A stretch of 5,843 nucleotides of DNA from CAZPLZ01 sp964587525 (GTDB lineage: Bacteria > Oederibacteriota > CAKKQC01), in the NCBI GenBank assembly GCA_964587525.1, contig CAZPLZ010000192.1:1-5843 (forward strand). The letters are read 5' to 3'. Shown one piece after another: positions 1 through 5,843 of this stretch. The notes under the pieces were generated by a model, which was not told the DNA's origin, made no database searches, and was given only the letters and a program-made list of their open reading frames with translations. Position numbers and translations under genes: made by a program. Numbering within the stretch: position 1 is the first letter of the stretch; each line of letters starts with the position of its first letter.

Positions 1-2785
1 CGCTCAGGATCACCGAGGAAACGGGAGCGGCTGGCGAGCCGTCTGCCGCGTTCAGTTTGACCACCTCAATGGTGGCGGCGACATTTCGCAGTATGAACAG
101 GGCCCCATTGCCAAACACCGGTCCCATGTCCACGGTGGCGCCCACGGTGCTGTTGCGCCAGATCTCGATACCCGTCAGCGCATCCACTCCCACAGCCTCG
201 CCACCCAGGGAAACAGCATAGACCGTCGTGTCCACGGCGAGGGGTGACCCCCGGTCAAGCCCGCCAGTCAACGTCACCGTCCACAGCAGCGCCCCGGTGT
301 CAGCGTTGAGTCCCGCCAGCCCGAGAGGGGTGCCGATCACCGCCACGGTGACGCCGGAGACGAACCGGACGATCGCCGGTGCGTGCTCCACGGCTGCCCC
401 AATGTCGTAAGACCACAAGAGCGAGCCCGTGGCCGCGCCCAGGGCCACCAATTTCCCATCCAGGGTGGCGATGAATACGGTCCCTCCCGCCACGGAGGGT
501 GAGGCGAAGCTGAAACGGGAAGAGGTGCTCAAGGTCAGCGTTCGGGACCATTTGAGTTCCAGGAATTGGCAAGGCGGGAGGACCGTGGTGCCAAGGTGCG
601 CAGGATCGCGGTGGAACTGCGGCCAGTCGCCCGGCTCTACGATGACCGGCGGCGGAATAGTCGTGCAACCGGTCGCGGTAGCCGAAACCGGTAGGGTGGC
701 GCACGTGAACCCGCGCGCGATGCCGGAGAAGCACACCGTCCCGAAGCCCGTCGCAGAGTAGCTCCAGGTGAACGCCTGTGATTCACCCGGAAAGAGCGTG
801 ACCGGTCCCGGTGGCACCGGCCCAGCCACCAACTGAACCAAGCCAGCGCCGGGTCCCACCACCATGTCCGGGACAATGTCTCTCACAGCCTGGGCGCCGA
901 CGCTACTCACTGTGAACACCACTTGGAAGGTATCTCCCAACTTGACAATTCCCGGCACAGCCAATGAAGCGGTCAGGGCTCCAGGGTCCAGCACCGTGAT
1001 GACCGTCGTGCTGACCGGGCCTTCACTGATTGGCGTACCCGGACATCCTTCAAGACCAGTGACCGTGGTCGTCAGCACCAGGGAACCACTGGGCGACGTC
1101 GCCAGGAATGTCCACGTGAACGTGGCCGAGGCCCCTCCGGACAAATCCACCGGAAGCGGCGGCGTAGGACCAGAGATCTGGAGGGCGCTCGAGGACCCGC
1201 TCAGCTCAAACGCAGACGCGTTGATATCCCTGATCACGGCTCCTCCGGAGTTCGTGACGGTTAACGTGACCTCAAAGGATTCATCAATACATACGGTTGT
1301 CGAAAGAGCAGAGAGCGCAGCTTCCAGGCGGCCAGGCACGGCCACGCACGGAGCCGTTCCCGTCACCGTCAGAGTGCAGGGAATGAACGGCGGCACGTAG
1401 CCGCTGGTCGACAAGGCGTAGAGCACACCCTTGCCTTGACTTCCGTCGGAGTGGACATAGACGAAATTGTTGGCAGGCGTCGGCTGGGCATTAATCATCC
1501 CGACCCCACGGAAGACATCATCCGATGGAGGCACCGATGGCAGACCGTCGCTCGCCCGGAACGAGACCATCATGCCCGCATCTGTGGCCGCGTAGATCAC
1601 ACCATTTACGGAATCTCCCACCAGCGCTGGCGACGACTCCCAGGACCACCCCAGCTCCGGCGACCGTTCCATGGCCCAGACAGGAAGCCCAACCGGTCCA
1701 GCCTGCCCGACGACGTAGGCCCGCATCCCCACGCGCACAGGAGTGCCAGAAAAACCGTTAGACTCAACATAGATGGTGCCACTGTTCAAGTCCGTGCTGC
1801 TGAATTCACCTGCACCACCCGCAAGCTGATCGCCGGCGCTGGCCACCCATTGTGGGACACCGTTCAGATCGAGGCAATAAAGAAGCCCTGACCCGTTGAA
1901 GCGAGCGTGCACTGATCCGATGAGAATGCGGGAGCGAACCTGGTCGTACACGGCTGTGGCATGCACCCCATGGCCGGGAACGTTGATTTTCCAGTTCAAC
2001 GCCAGCGAACAACGATCAAATGACCAGATAGCACCAGTCACAGATGATCTCGCTGTCCCGATCACGACCTGCGAACCGATGAGCGTGGGGCTGCTATGGA
2101 CGACCCGGGAGGCCCCCAAATCGATGGCTCCTCCCGGAAATAATGCCCCAGTGCTGGCCCGCAACTTGAACAACCTTGGCCCACCGATCCAGAGCTCATC
2201 GGCGGCGCAGTCCACCGCTGGCGAACTCCAAAAGCCTTGCGTCACCGTGCCTATCGGCCACCTGACGCCGGCCAGTGTGGTACTCCACGCCATGGAAAGA
2301 TCTCGCTTGACTCCGTAAACGTGTCTACCCGCGGCGTAGTACACCCGGTCACTTCCGGGAGGCACTGTAGGGGACGAACGAACCTTGGGGTCATCGCCTG
2401 GCGACAGCGTTGCCGTTCCCAGCGTCCCCGGAGTAAACGTTCCCAAGACCGTCCCAAAATTAGCGTCAAAGACCCGCAGCTCACCCTGAGATCTGGATAA
2501 CCCGAGAAACAACTGGCATCCAGAAATCGCGGGTGAGGAGGAGAGGCTCAGTTCAAACCCTGGCACCGGCACGCACCAGATCAGCTCGAGCGGTGGTCGC
2601 AACGTTTCCGTCTCACTTCGTGCGGTTCGTTTGACACCTTTCCGGAAGGTGTCCCAGTCTTCCGCATGCAGAGTTCCCGCTAGCAAAGCCATGACCGCCA
2701 GACTGCTCCCCCACGCCACCAGGATACGAAATCCTAAACCTTCTCTCCGTTCGCTCCGGACTGGTATTAGCGGCCCAGACAACAT
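1..2785 (-). CDS. Large secreted protein: PQQ-like propeller, two Ig-like domains, second PQQ-like propeller (C-terminus beyond left edge)
   Basis: The frame is open from an ATG at 2785 to the window edge, giving 928 full codons with no stop. Residues 1-41 form a Sec signal peptide: a basic n-region (RSERRE, residues 10-15), a hydrophobic core at about 21-37 and a likely cut after THLA-type LHA at 41. Residues from about 55 to 465 contain about eight repeats of the form 'V-hydrophobic-IG/YAA...L-DxxTGxxxW', as in PQQ-like or quinoprotein-type propellers (for example SSPTLIGSQVVIG and GVIYAATDAG). Residues 470-590 and 590-711 are two related Ig/CARDB-like beta domains. A second propeller begins at about 720 with WPQFHRDPAHLG, the usual opening of PQQ-repeat proteins. 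Its blades carry TGSLLW, TGALLW and TGIEIW, with tryptophans at 791, 835 and 876. I see no catalytic residues, so a scaffold or binding role is inferred, not an enzyme. A GTG at 2830, overlapping the upstream stop, is an alternative start. The AGAGGGG directly against the ATG is badly spaced for a ribosome binding site. Confidence 0.92.
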   Translation of the reverse strand, partial: MLSGPLIPVRSERREGLGFRILVAWGSSLAVMALLAGTLHAEDWDTFRKGVKRTARSETETLRPPLELIWCVPVPGFELSLSSSPAISGCQLFLGLSRSQGELRVFDANFGTVLGTFTPGTLGTATLSPGDDPKVRSSPTVPPGSDRVYYAAGRHVYGVKRDLSMAWSTTLAGVRWPIGTVTQGFWSSPAVDCAADELWIGGPRLFKLRASTGALFPGGAIDLGASRVVHSSPTLIGSQVVIGTARSSVTGAIWSFDRCSLALNWKINVPGHGVHATAVYDQVRSRILIGSVHARFNGSGLLYCLDLNGVPQWVASAGDQLAGGAGEFSSTDLNSGTIYVESNGFSGTPVRVGMRAYVVGQAGPVGLPVWAMERSPELGWSWESSPALVGDSVNGVIYAATDAGMMVSFRASDGLPSVPPSDDVFRGVGMINAQPTPANNFVYVHSDGSQGKGVLYALSTSGYVPPFIPCTLTVTGTAPCVAVPGRLEAALSALSTTVCIDESFEVTLTVTNSGGAVIRDINASAFELSGSSSALQISGPTPPLPVDLSGGASATFTWTFLATSPSGSLVLTTTVTGLEGCPGTPISEGPVSTTVITVLDPGALTASLAVPGIVKLGDTFQVVFTVSSVGAQAVRDIVPDMVVGPGAGLVQLVAGPVPPGPVTLFPGESQAFTWSYSATGFGTVCFSGIARGFTCATLPVSATATGCTTIPPPVIVEPGDWPQFHRDPAHLGTTVLPPCQFLELKWSRTLTLSTSSRFSFASPSVAGGTVFIATLDGKLVALGAATGSLLWSYDIGAAVEHAPAIVRFVSGVTVAVIGTPLGLAGLNADTGALLWTVTLTGGLDRGSPLAVDTTVYAVSLGGEAVGVDALTGIEIWRNSTVGATVDMGPVFGNGALFILRNVAATIEVVKLNAADGSPAAPVSSVILS

Positions 2786-2822
2786 CCCCTCTTGCCCATC
2801 CGCAGATTGGATACCGCTCCGG

Positions 2823-3416
2823 TTAGTCACGCGATCCGGAACCTCGCACCACAACGTCTGTAAACCGATCAGTGGAGGACAACGTATTCCTTCTAGCGAA
2901 CTCCTGCGCGCGAACGACCAGCGGCAGCAACACCCGGCCATTCAAAAACTCCTTATAGTCTTCAAACCCAATGGTGATATGAACTTCACCGGAATCCGCA
3001 AAATGGGTCACACTGATGACCCGGTTGCGCTTTTGGTCGATGAGCGCCTCCCAATGTGGGAGCGCCGCCGGAAGGTTGTCGCCTGTTGGTGTTCCTACAA
3101 TCACCGCATGATCAGCAGGAGCTCTGGCGGCCAAGGAAAGGGCCCTACCCTCAACTTGCAGCTTCGGGTCCATGATCCAGAGCGGATAGCCGGTGAATAT
3201 GACTTTCGTGGGCGGCTGTATCGCTTCCTCCTCGAACTCCTCTTCCTCATCCACTTCACCCAGGTCAGGCAGGAGAATCTTGACTTTGATGGTGTCCTGA
3301 CGCCGGTTATATTGCACTTGCCTAATGTCGCCGAAGGCCTGCTTAATACCCGGCGGTCGTGATTGATACACAACGAGATGGCTTAAGGTAAACTCCAGCT
3401 GGTCAATGTGCCGCAC
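2823..3416 (-). CDS. Body of a predicted periplasmic LolA-like protein
   Basis: This is a 197-codon frame opening with GTG at 3416 and ending with TAA at 2825-2823. The sequence resembles the LolA / outer-membrane lipoprotein-sorting fold. An N-terminal helix (LEFTLSHLVVYQ) is followed by strands (TIKVKILLPDL, KVIFTGYPLWIMDPK). The C-terminal half has the family-like run 'HWEALIDQKRNRVISV', a strand ending in EVHITIGFEDYKE, and then LNGRVLLPLVV. LolA-fold proteins bind acyl chains or lipoproteins in the periplasm; the ligand here is unknown. An acidic loop, EVDEEEEFEEEA (coded by 3222-3257), is unusual for the fold. The GTG start is doubtful: the same frame is open upstream and encodes a helical stretch, ERIDAILDRIAGN, that fits directly before it. 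The signal peptide lies in another frame just upstream, so this is probably the second piece of one frameshifted gene of about 240 residues. Family assignment is by eye and moderate. Confidence 0.82.
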   Translation of the reverse strand: MRHIDQLEFTLSHLVVYQSRPPGIKQAFGDIRQVQYNRRQDTIKVKILLPDLGEVDEEEEFEEEAIQPPTKVIFTGYPLWIMDPKLQVEGRALSLAARAPADHAVIVGTPTGDNLPAALPHWEALIDQKRNRVISVTHFADSGEVHITIGFEDYKEFLNGRVLLPLVVRAQEFARRNTLSSTDRFTDVVVRGSGSRD

Positions 3417-3577
3417 ATTTCCCGCAATGCGATCCAGGATTGCGTCGATCCTCTCTTCTTGTCCGCCCAGGCCGGGGTGGACGTTGACGCGAGCCAGACC
3501 AGAACGCCCATCGCAATGCAGACGAACTGCGCGCGCACCGATCTCCGGGCTCCTCCTACGGCGTTCACGGCGGACAC
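3383..3577 (-). CDS. Signal-peptide fragment, probably the 5' part of the LolA-like gene
   Basis: This 64-codon frame encodes a clear Sec signal peptide. A basic segment (ARRSVRAQ) precedes a hydrophobic core (FVCIAMGVLVWLA) and a likely cut after TPAWA, before DKK. After that the frame gives about 24 residues with no recognisable fold and stops at TAA 3385-3383, inside the next gene. A signal peptide with almost no mature protein, joined out of phase to a periplasmic-type protein that lacks one, is best read as one gene with a one-base deletion. Three GTG starts are possible. GTG 3577 has AAGGTG five bases upstream. GTG 3568 overlaps the protease stop. GTG 3538 has GGAG four bases upstream and gives the most compact signal peptide, 25 residues. 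All three would couple translation to the protease gene. Confidence 0.6.
   Translation of the reverse strand: MSAVNAVGGARRSVRAQFVCIAMGVLVWLASTSTPAWADKKRGSTQSWIALREMCGTLTSWSLP
3451..3461 (-). other. Likely frameshift point in the LolA-like gene
   Basis: On the minus strand this is the purine run CAAGAAGAGAG. Upstream of it the signal-peptide frame reads ...TPAWADKK; downstream the frame one base back reads ERIDAILDRIAGN and then the LolA-like body. Restoring one base here would join the two into a single open frame. No classical X-XXY-YYZ slippery heptamer is present, so a mutation or sequencing/assembly indel is more likely than programmed frameshifting. Confidence 0.6.
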
Positions 3578-5379
3578 GTTGTCACCTTGACTCCCGCAGG
3601 GAGGATCCCGAGAGTAAACCTCCTAGGGGGACCTACGAGGACTTGGTCGACACAGCCGTTTGTGGATTCGGCGAACACCTCGATCGTCTGGAACGTGTTG
3701 GCCGGAAATGGTCCCACGGAGAAGAAAAACGATTCCTGTCCAAAATCAAACTTTCCATCCGTGGGATCCGCGGGGGACGGCCCCGCACCATCGATGGTAA
3801 AGAAGACCTTCGTGATGGTATCCACGTTGATACTCCTGCCTGAACTTCCTGGCTGGGGGTTCTCGCTGGGTCTTACGCCGACCCTCGCAATACCATTAAT
3901 TACAAGCGTGGTTGCTGCATCTATCAGGCCAGGAGGCGTCGGCGAGATAGTCGGGACTTGGGGTGGCACATCAGTGATATCTGGATCCAAATCCCCATCG
4001 CCGTCGCGCCAGCCGATCATGTTCTTCGTGAAGTCGCACAGTCCGTTAGGTGGAGACGTCAGAAACGCTTGGAAACCTCCACGCATGATGCAGCACACTC
4101 CGCTTGGCGGAGGTGGGCTCGGGCAGATAACGGAATTAGGGCAAAACCCTGGGCACACCCCTGGAAAGGCCAATAAATGATTCCCATTGACGATGTTTAA
4201 ATACCCAGAACTTTCCCCGGGCGATGAGGCACAGCAATATTCATCCAACGCGTAGAAGTCGTGTCCCATCTCGTGGGCTGTACTGGCATCCAAATTGATA
4301 AAGCCCCACCCATCGTTGTTCTTCGTCATGACGATAAAAGGACCACCCAAATAAGTGTACGCAAAGGTCTCCCCATCGGCGAAACGCCCATCGGCATCAT
4401 TGTCATCGTCAACCAAAAAGATGGTCACCACCCAGTTTGTATCGTTGGCCGGATCTGCGCTGCGGGCATGTGCGAAGGAAATCACCTTGTCGAAGTAACA
4501 CGAGAAGCCTGAAGCTAGTGGATGCAGGATGTCCATGATTTCGTTGATCCATATTCCTTGTGTGCCTGGGCACAGTGGAGGCCCTCCTATTATCGGACTC
4601 GTCGTCATCGGATCAACAGTTGTTGGGACCACGCAGTATTCGTAGTGGAAGCTTAGCTGAAGACAGGACGGTGCACGGTCAGCCCAAAACTTACCCCCAC
4701 GCTCGATCTTGGCTTTCGCCACGGCCCTCTCAGCCTCCGTCCAACTGAAGGGGTCTCCCTCGAATTGCGCAAAGATGACCAGCACGGTGATGTTAGGAAT
4801 CTTGAGGGGATTGCCGATCATATACTCGCTGGTGTCCTCTGGCTGAGCTCTAAATAGATGACTGGCTCCACCCGGCTGTGTTCTCGTCAGCGAAGGCTCC
4901 TGGGGCGGCGGCGCTACAAGGACGCGATCCTCAAACGGCAAATCCTTTCTCTCACGCTTTTCAAGCGTGTCCTCACGATCAATCTTCAACGAGGCATTCC
5001 AAATTTCCACAGCAGAAACTGCGCTATCGCCCAGGAAAGCGACCTTTTCGGGGTCTAGCGGACCGGGATGGATCTTAAAGATTCCCAAGCTCTCCTTCTC
5101 GTGAAGTATCTTGCCCTTCACCCCGAGAGGTAGGCGGACGAAATACACATGCGGCTGAAACACGCTGAACACCCTGGCACCCAGCTCCACCATCCGGCGA
5201 GCCGCAGCCTTGGTTTCCTCGAATCTCGTGGAACTGAACACGACCAGCACGTCCGATTCCCCGTTCGCCGAGGCGGTCGCCCCCCAAACCACTTGGCATG
5301 CGATCAACACTGCCCAAGCCAAGCGCGCGAAGCGCGCTCGTCTGATTCCGGAAATCTTTTCAGGTGTCTGGAGCGTCAT
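3565..5379 (-). CDS. Secreted zinc metallopeptidase, metzincin/M6-like
   Basis: The ATG at 5379 gives 604 residues. Residues 1-38 form a signal peptide: basic RRARFAR, core LAWAVLIACQVVWG, cut after TASA. Residues 43-105 look like an I9-type propeptide (VLVVFSSTRF..., FVRLPLG). The catalytic motif is HEMGHDFYALDEY: zinc ligands H369 and H373, base E370, and D379 six residues after H373. This matches the HExxHxxxxxD spacing of M6/InhA-like (HEFGHDLGLPDEY) and snapalysin-type metzincins. M432 in GVCCIMRGG fits a Met-turn. DNDADGRFADGE (326-337) is a 12-residue DxDxDGxxxxxE EF-hand-like calcium loop. Eight cysteines (382-448) surround the active site and suggest disulfides and an extracytoplasmic enzyme. 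Residues from about 490 to 592 form a beta-sandwich (FDFGQESFFFSVG, TIEVFAESTNG). An alternative start is TTG 5460, which has a better ribosome binding site but adds 27 residues before the signal peptide. The substrate is unknown. M64 is the main alternative family. Confidence 0.92.
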   Translation of the reverse strand: MTLQTPEKISGIRRARFARLAWAVLIACQVVWGATASANGESDVLVVFSSTRFEETKAAARRMVELGARVFSVFQPHVYFVRLPLGVKGKILHEKESLGIFKIHPGPLDPEKVAFLGDSAVSAVEIWNASLKIDREDTLEKRERKDLPFEDRVLVAPPPQEPSLTRTQPGGASHLFRAQPEDTSEYMIGNPLKIPNITVLVIFAQFEGDPFSWTEAERAVAKAKIERGGKFWADRAPSCLQLSFHYEYCVVPTTVDPMTTSPIIGGPPLCPGTQGIWINEIMDILHPLASGFSCYFDKVISFAHARSADPANDTNWVVTIFLVDDDNDADGRFADGETFAYTYLGGPFIVMTKNNDGWGFINLDASTAHEMGHDFYALDEYCCASSPGESSGYLNIVNGNHLLAFPGVCPGFCPNSVICPSPPPPSGVCCIMRGGFQAFLTSPPNGLCDFTKNMIGWRDGDGDLDPDITDVPPQVPTISPTPPGLIDAATTLVINGIARVGVRPSENPQPGSSGRSINVDTITKVFFTIDGAGPSPADPTDGKFDFGQESFFFSVGPFPANTFQTIEVFAESTNGCVDQVLVGPPRRFTLGILPAGVKVTTCPP

Positions 5380-5430
5380 AGGGCCGGCGTCCACTATGCC
5401 TGTGAATCCATGTGATGAGGTCGAGGGTTG

Positions 5431-5464
5431 CAAGCTTGATGGCAAGCTTTTTAACTCCAAGCTT
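5431..5464. repeat. Three direct CAAGCTT repeats, two forming a hairpin
   Basis: CAAGCTT occurs at 5431-5437, 5443-5449 and 5458-5464. The first two pair as a perfect inverted repeat: AAGCTTG (5432-5438), loop ATGG, CAAGCTT (5443-5449). On the plus strand the hairpin is followed by T residues to 5452, like a weak intrinsic terminator, but no plus-strand gene ends here. In the minus-strand transcript it would fold just after the TTG 5460 alternative start of the protease, where it could affect which start is used. That role is inference. Confidence 0.6.
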
Positions 5465-5843
5465 ACCTCTCCACGTTCCGGTGGCCCCGGCCCCTTCCCT
5501 GGCCAGCGCCAGCCCGGCCTTCACCACGGCCGTGATCACGCACCCCTTTGTTGCCCTTGCCATCATCGACGGCCCCGTCAGACACGGCTCCGCCAGATGC
5601 TGGAGCCCCAGCCGTCGCACTTCCGAGCTGGGAACCAGATGACGTGCTGGCAGCACTGAGGACCCCGGAGCCACCACCGGCCGGTCCTCCTGCCAGTCCG
5701 CTGCCAGCGCCGGCAAATGTCCAATTCACCGTAAATGCCCGCGCCAGCGCTTCCGTCTCTCTGCCAGCCACCGCCCTGAGCCGCACCCGGTACACCCCCG
5801 GCTCCACCTGTCGACCAGCCCGGTCCACACCATCCCAGCTCAA
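5463..5843 (-). CDS. C-terminal end of a protein with a FlgD-type Ig domain and Gly/Ser/Ala-rich tail (N-terminus beyond right edge)
   Basis: The frame enters from the right edge and ends at TAA 5465-5463, giving 126 residues. The first 40 or so read SWDGVDRAGRQVEPGVYRVR and then a strand ending in FTVNW. This is the 'WDGxDxxGxxVxxGxYxxR' signature of the FlgD Ig-like domain, which is found at the C-terminus of many secreted proteases and repeat proteins as well as in the flagellar hook cap protein. It is followed by a low-complexity tail rich in Gly, Ser and Ala (for example GLAGGPAGGGSGVLSAAS), and then a Gly/Arg/His-rich end (RGEGRAGAGQGRGRGH). The rest of the protein is outside the window, so its function cannot be named; a flagellar role is not supported by the neighbours. 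The last 27 residues may be out of frame after a GGGG run at 5543-5546. Confidence 0.82.
   Translation of the reverse strand: MSWDGVDRAGRQVEPGVYRVRLRAVAGRETEALARAFTVNWTFAGAGSGLAGGPAGGGSGVLSAASTSSGSQLGSATAGAPASGGAVSDGAVDDGKGNKGVRDHGRGEGRAGAGQGRGRGHRNVER
5466..5472 (-). promoter_or_regulatory. Shine-Dalgarno-like GGAGAGG before TTG 5460
   Basis: GGAGAGG on the minus strand lies five bases upstream of TTG 5460, across the TAA stop of the preceding gene. It is the best ribosome binding site near the protease. It supports either TTG 5460 as a real start or reinitiation after the upstream gene. By contrast, no good site precedes ATG 5379, which is preferred only because it gives a normal signal peptide. 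Confidence 0.45.

Noticed and set aside
300..734. A 144-codon minus-strand frame rich in Arg, His and Pro
   Set aside because: It overlaps the second propeller in another frame. The propeller frame has regular TGxxxW blades, while this one has out-of-frame composition.
864..1400. A 178-codon open frame on the plus strand
   Set aside because: It is antisense to the Ig-like domains of the propeller protein. The minus frame is open throughout and shows clear domain patterns, while the plus product shows no recognisable motif.
2631..3362. A 243-codon open frame on the plus strand
   Set aside because: It crosses both the signal peptide of the propeller protein and the LolA-like body on the other strand, and its product has no fold-like pattern.
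3587..4180. A 197-codon open frame on the plus strand
   Set aside because: It is antisense to the C-terminal half of the metalloprotease, including the Met-turn. The protease reading is well supported and the plus frame is an open shadow of GC-rich coding DNA.
5432..5452. Intrinsic terminator on the plus strand
   Set aside because: The hairpin and T run have the right shape, but no plus-strand gene ends here and the stem is short and not GC-rich, so it is reported only as a repeat.

Overview
The window is a run of same-strand (minus) genes for exported proteins from a moderately GC-rich bacterium. Transcription goes from the right edge to the left edge, and almost every base is coding. Sec-type signal peptides, a LolA-like periplasmic fold, a FlgD-type Ig domain and PQQ-type beta-propeller repeats all suggest a Gram-negative-type cell envelope. 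This mix is common in uncultured environmental lineages with many large secreted repeat proteins. The sequence does not identify a phylum, and I name no species.

Layout in the order of transcription: (a) 5843-5463, the C-terminal end of a protein entering from the right edge, with a FlgD-type Ig domain followed by a Gly/Ser/Ala-rich tail; (b) 5379-3565, a complete secreted zinc metallopeptidase with a metzincin/M6-like active site, a Met-turn, an EF-hand-like calcium loop and a C-terminal beta-sandwich; (c) 3577-2823, an exported LolA-like protein whose signal peptide and body lie in two different reading frames, so it appears to carry a one-base frameshift near 3451-3461; (d) 2785-1, a very large secreted protein of at least 928 residues running off the left edge, with a PQQ-like propeller, two tandem Ig-like domains and a second PQQ-like propeller.

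Spacings are short: about 80 bases or less between a and b, overlapping ends between b and c, and 37 bases between c and d. All four genes are on one strand, so an operon is likely. All products are predicted to leave the cytoplasm. A reasonable but unproven reading is a cell-surface or secreted set in which the protease matures or degrades extracellular proteins and the propeller and Ig proteins act as surface scaffolds. No RNA gene, insertion sequence, CRISPR array, phage gene or clear promoter was seen. The only notable non-coding structure is a set of three CAAGCTT repeats, two of which form a hairpin, between genes a and b.
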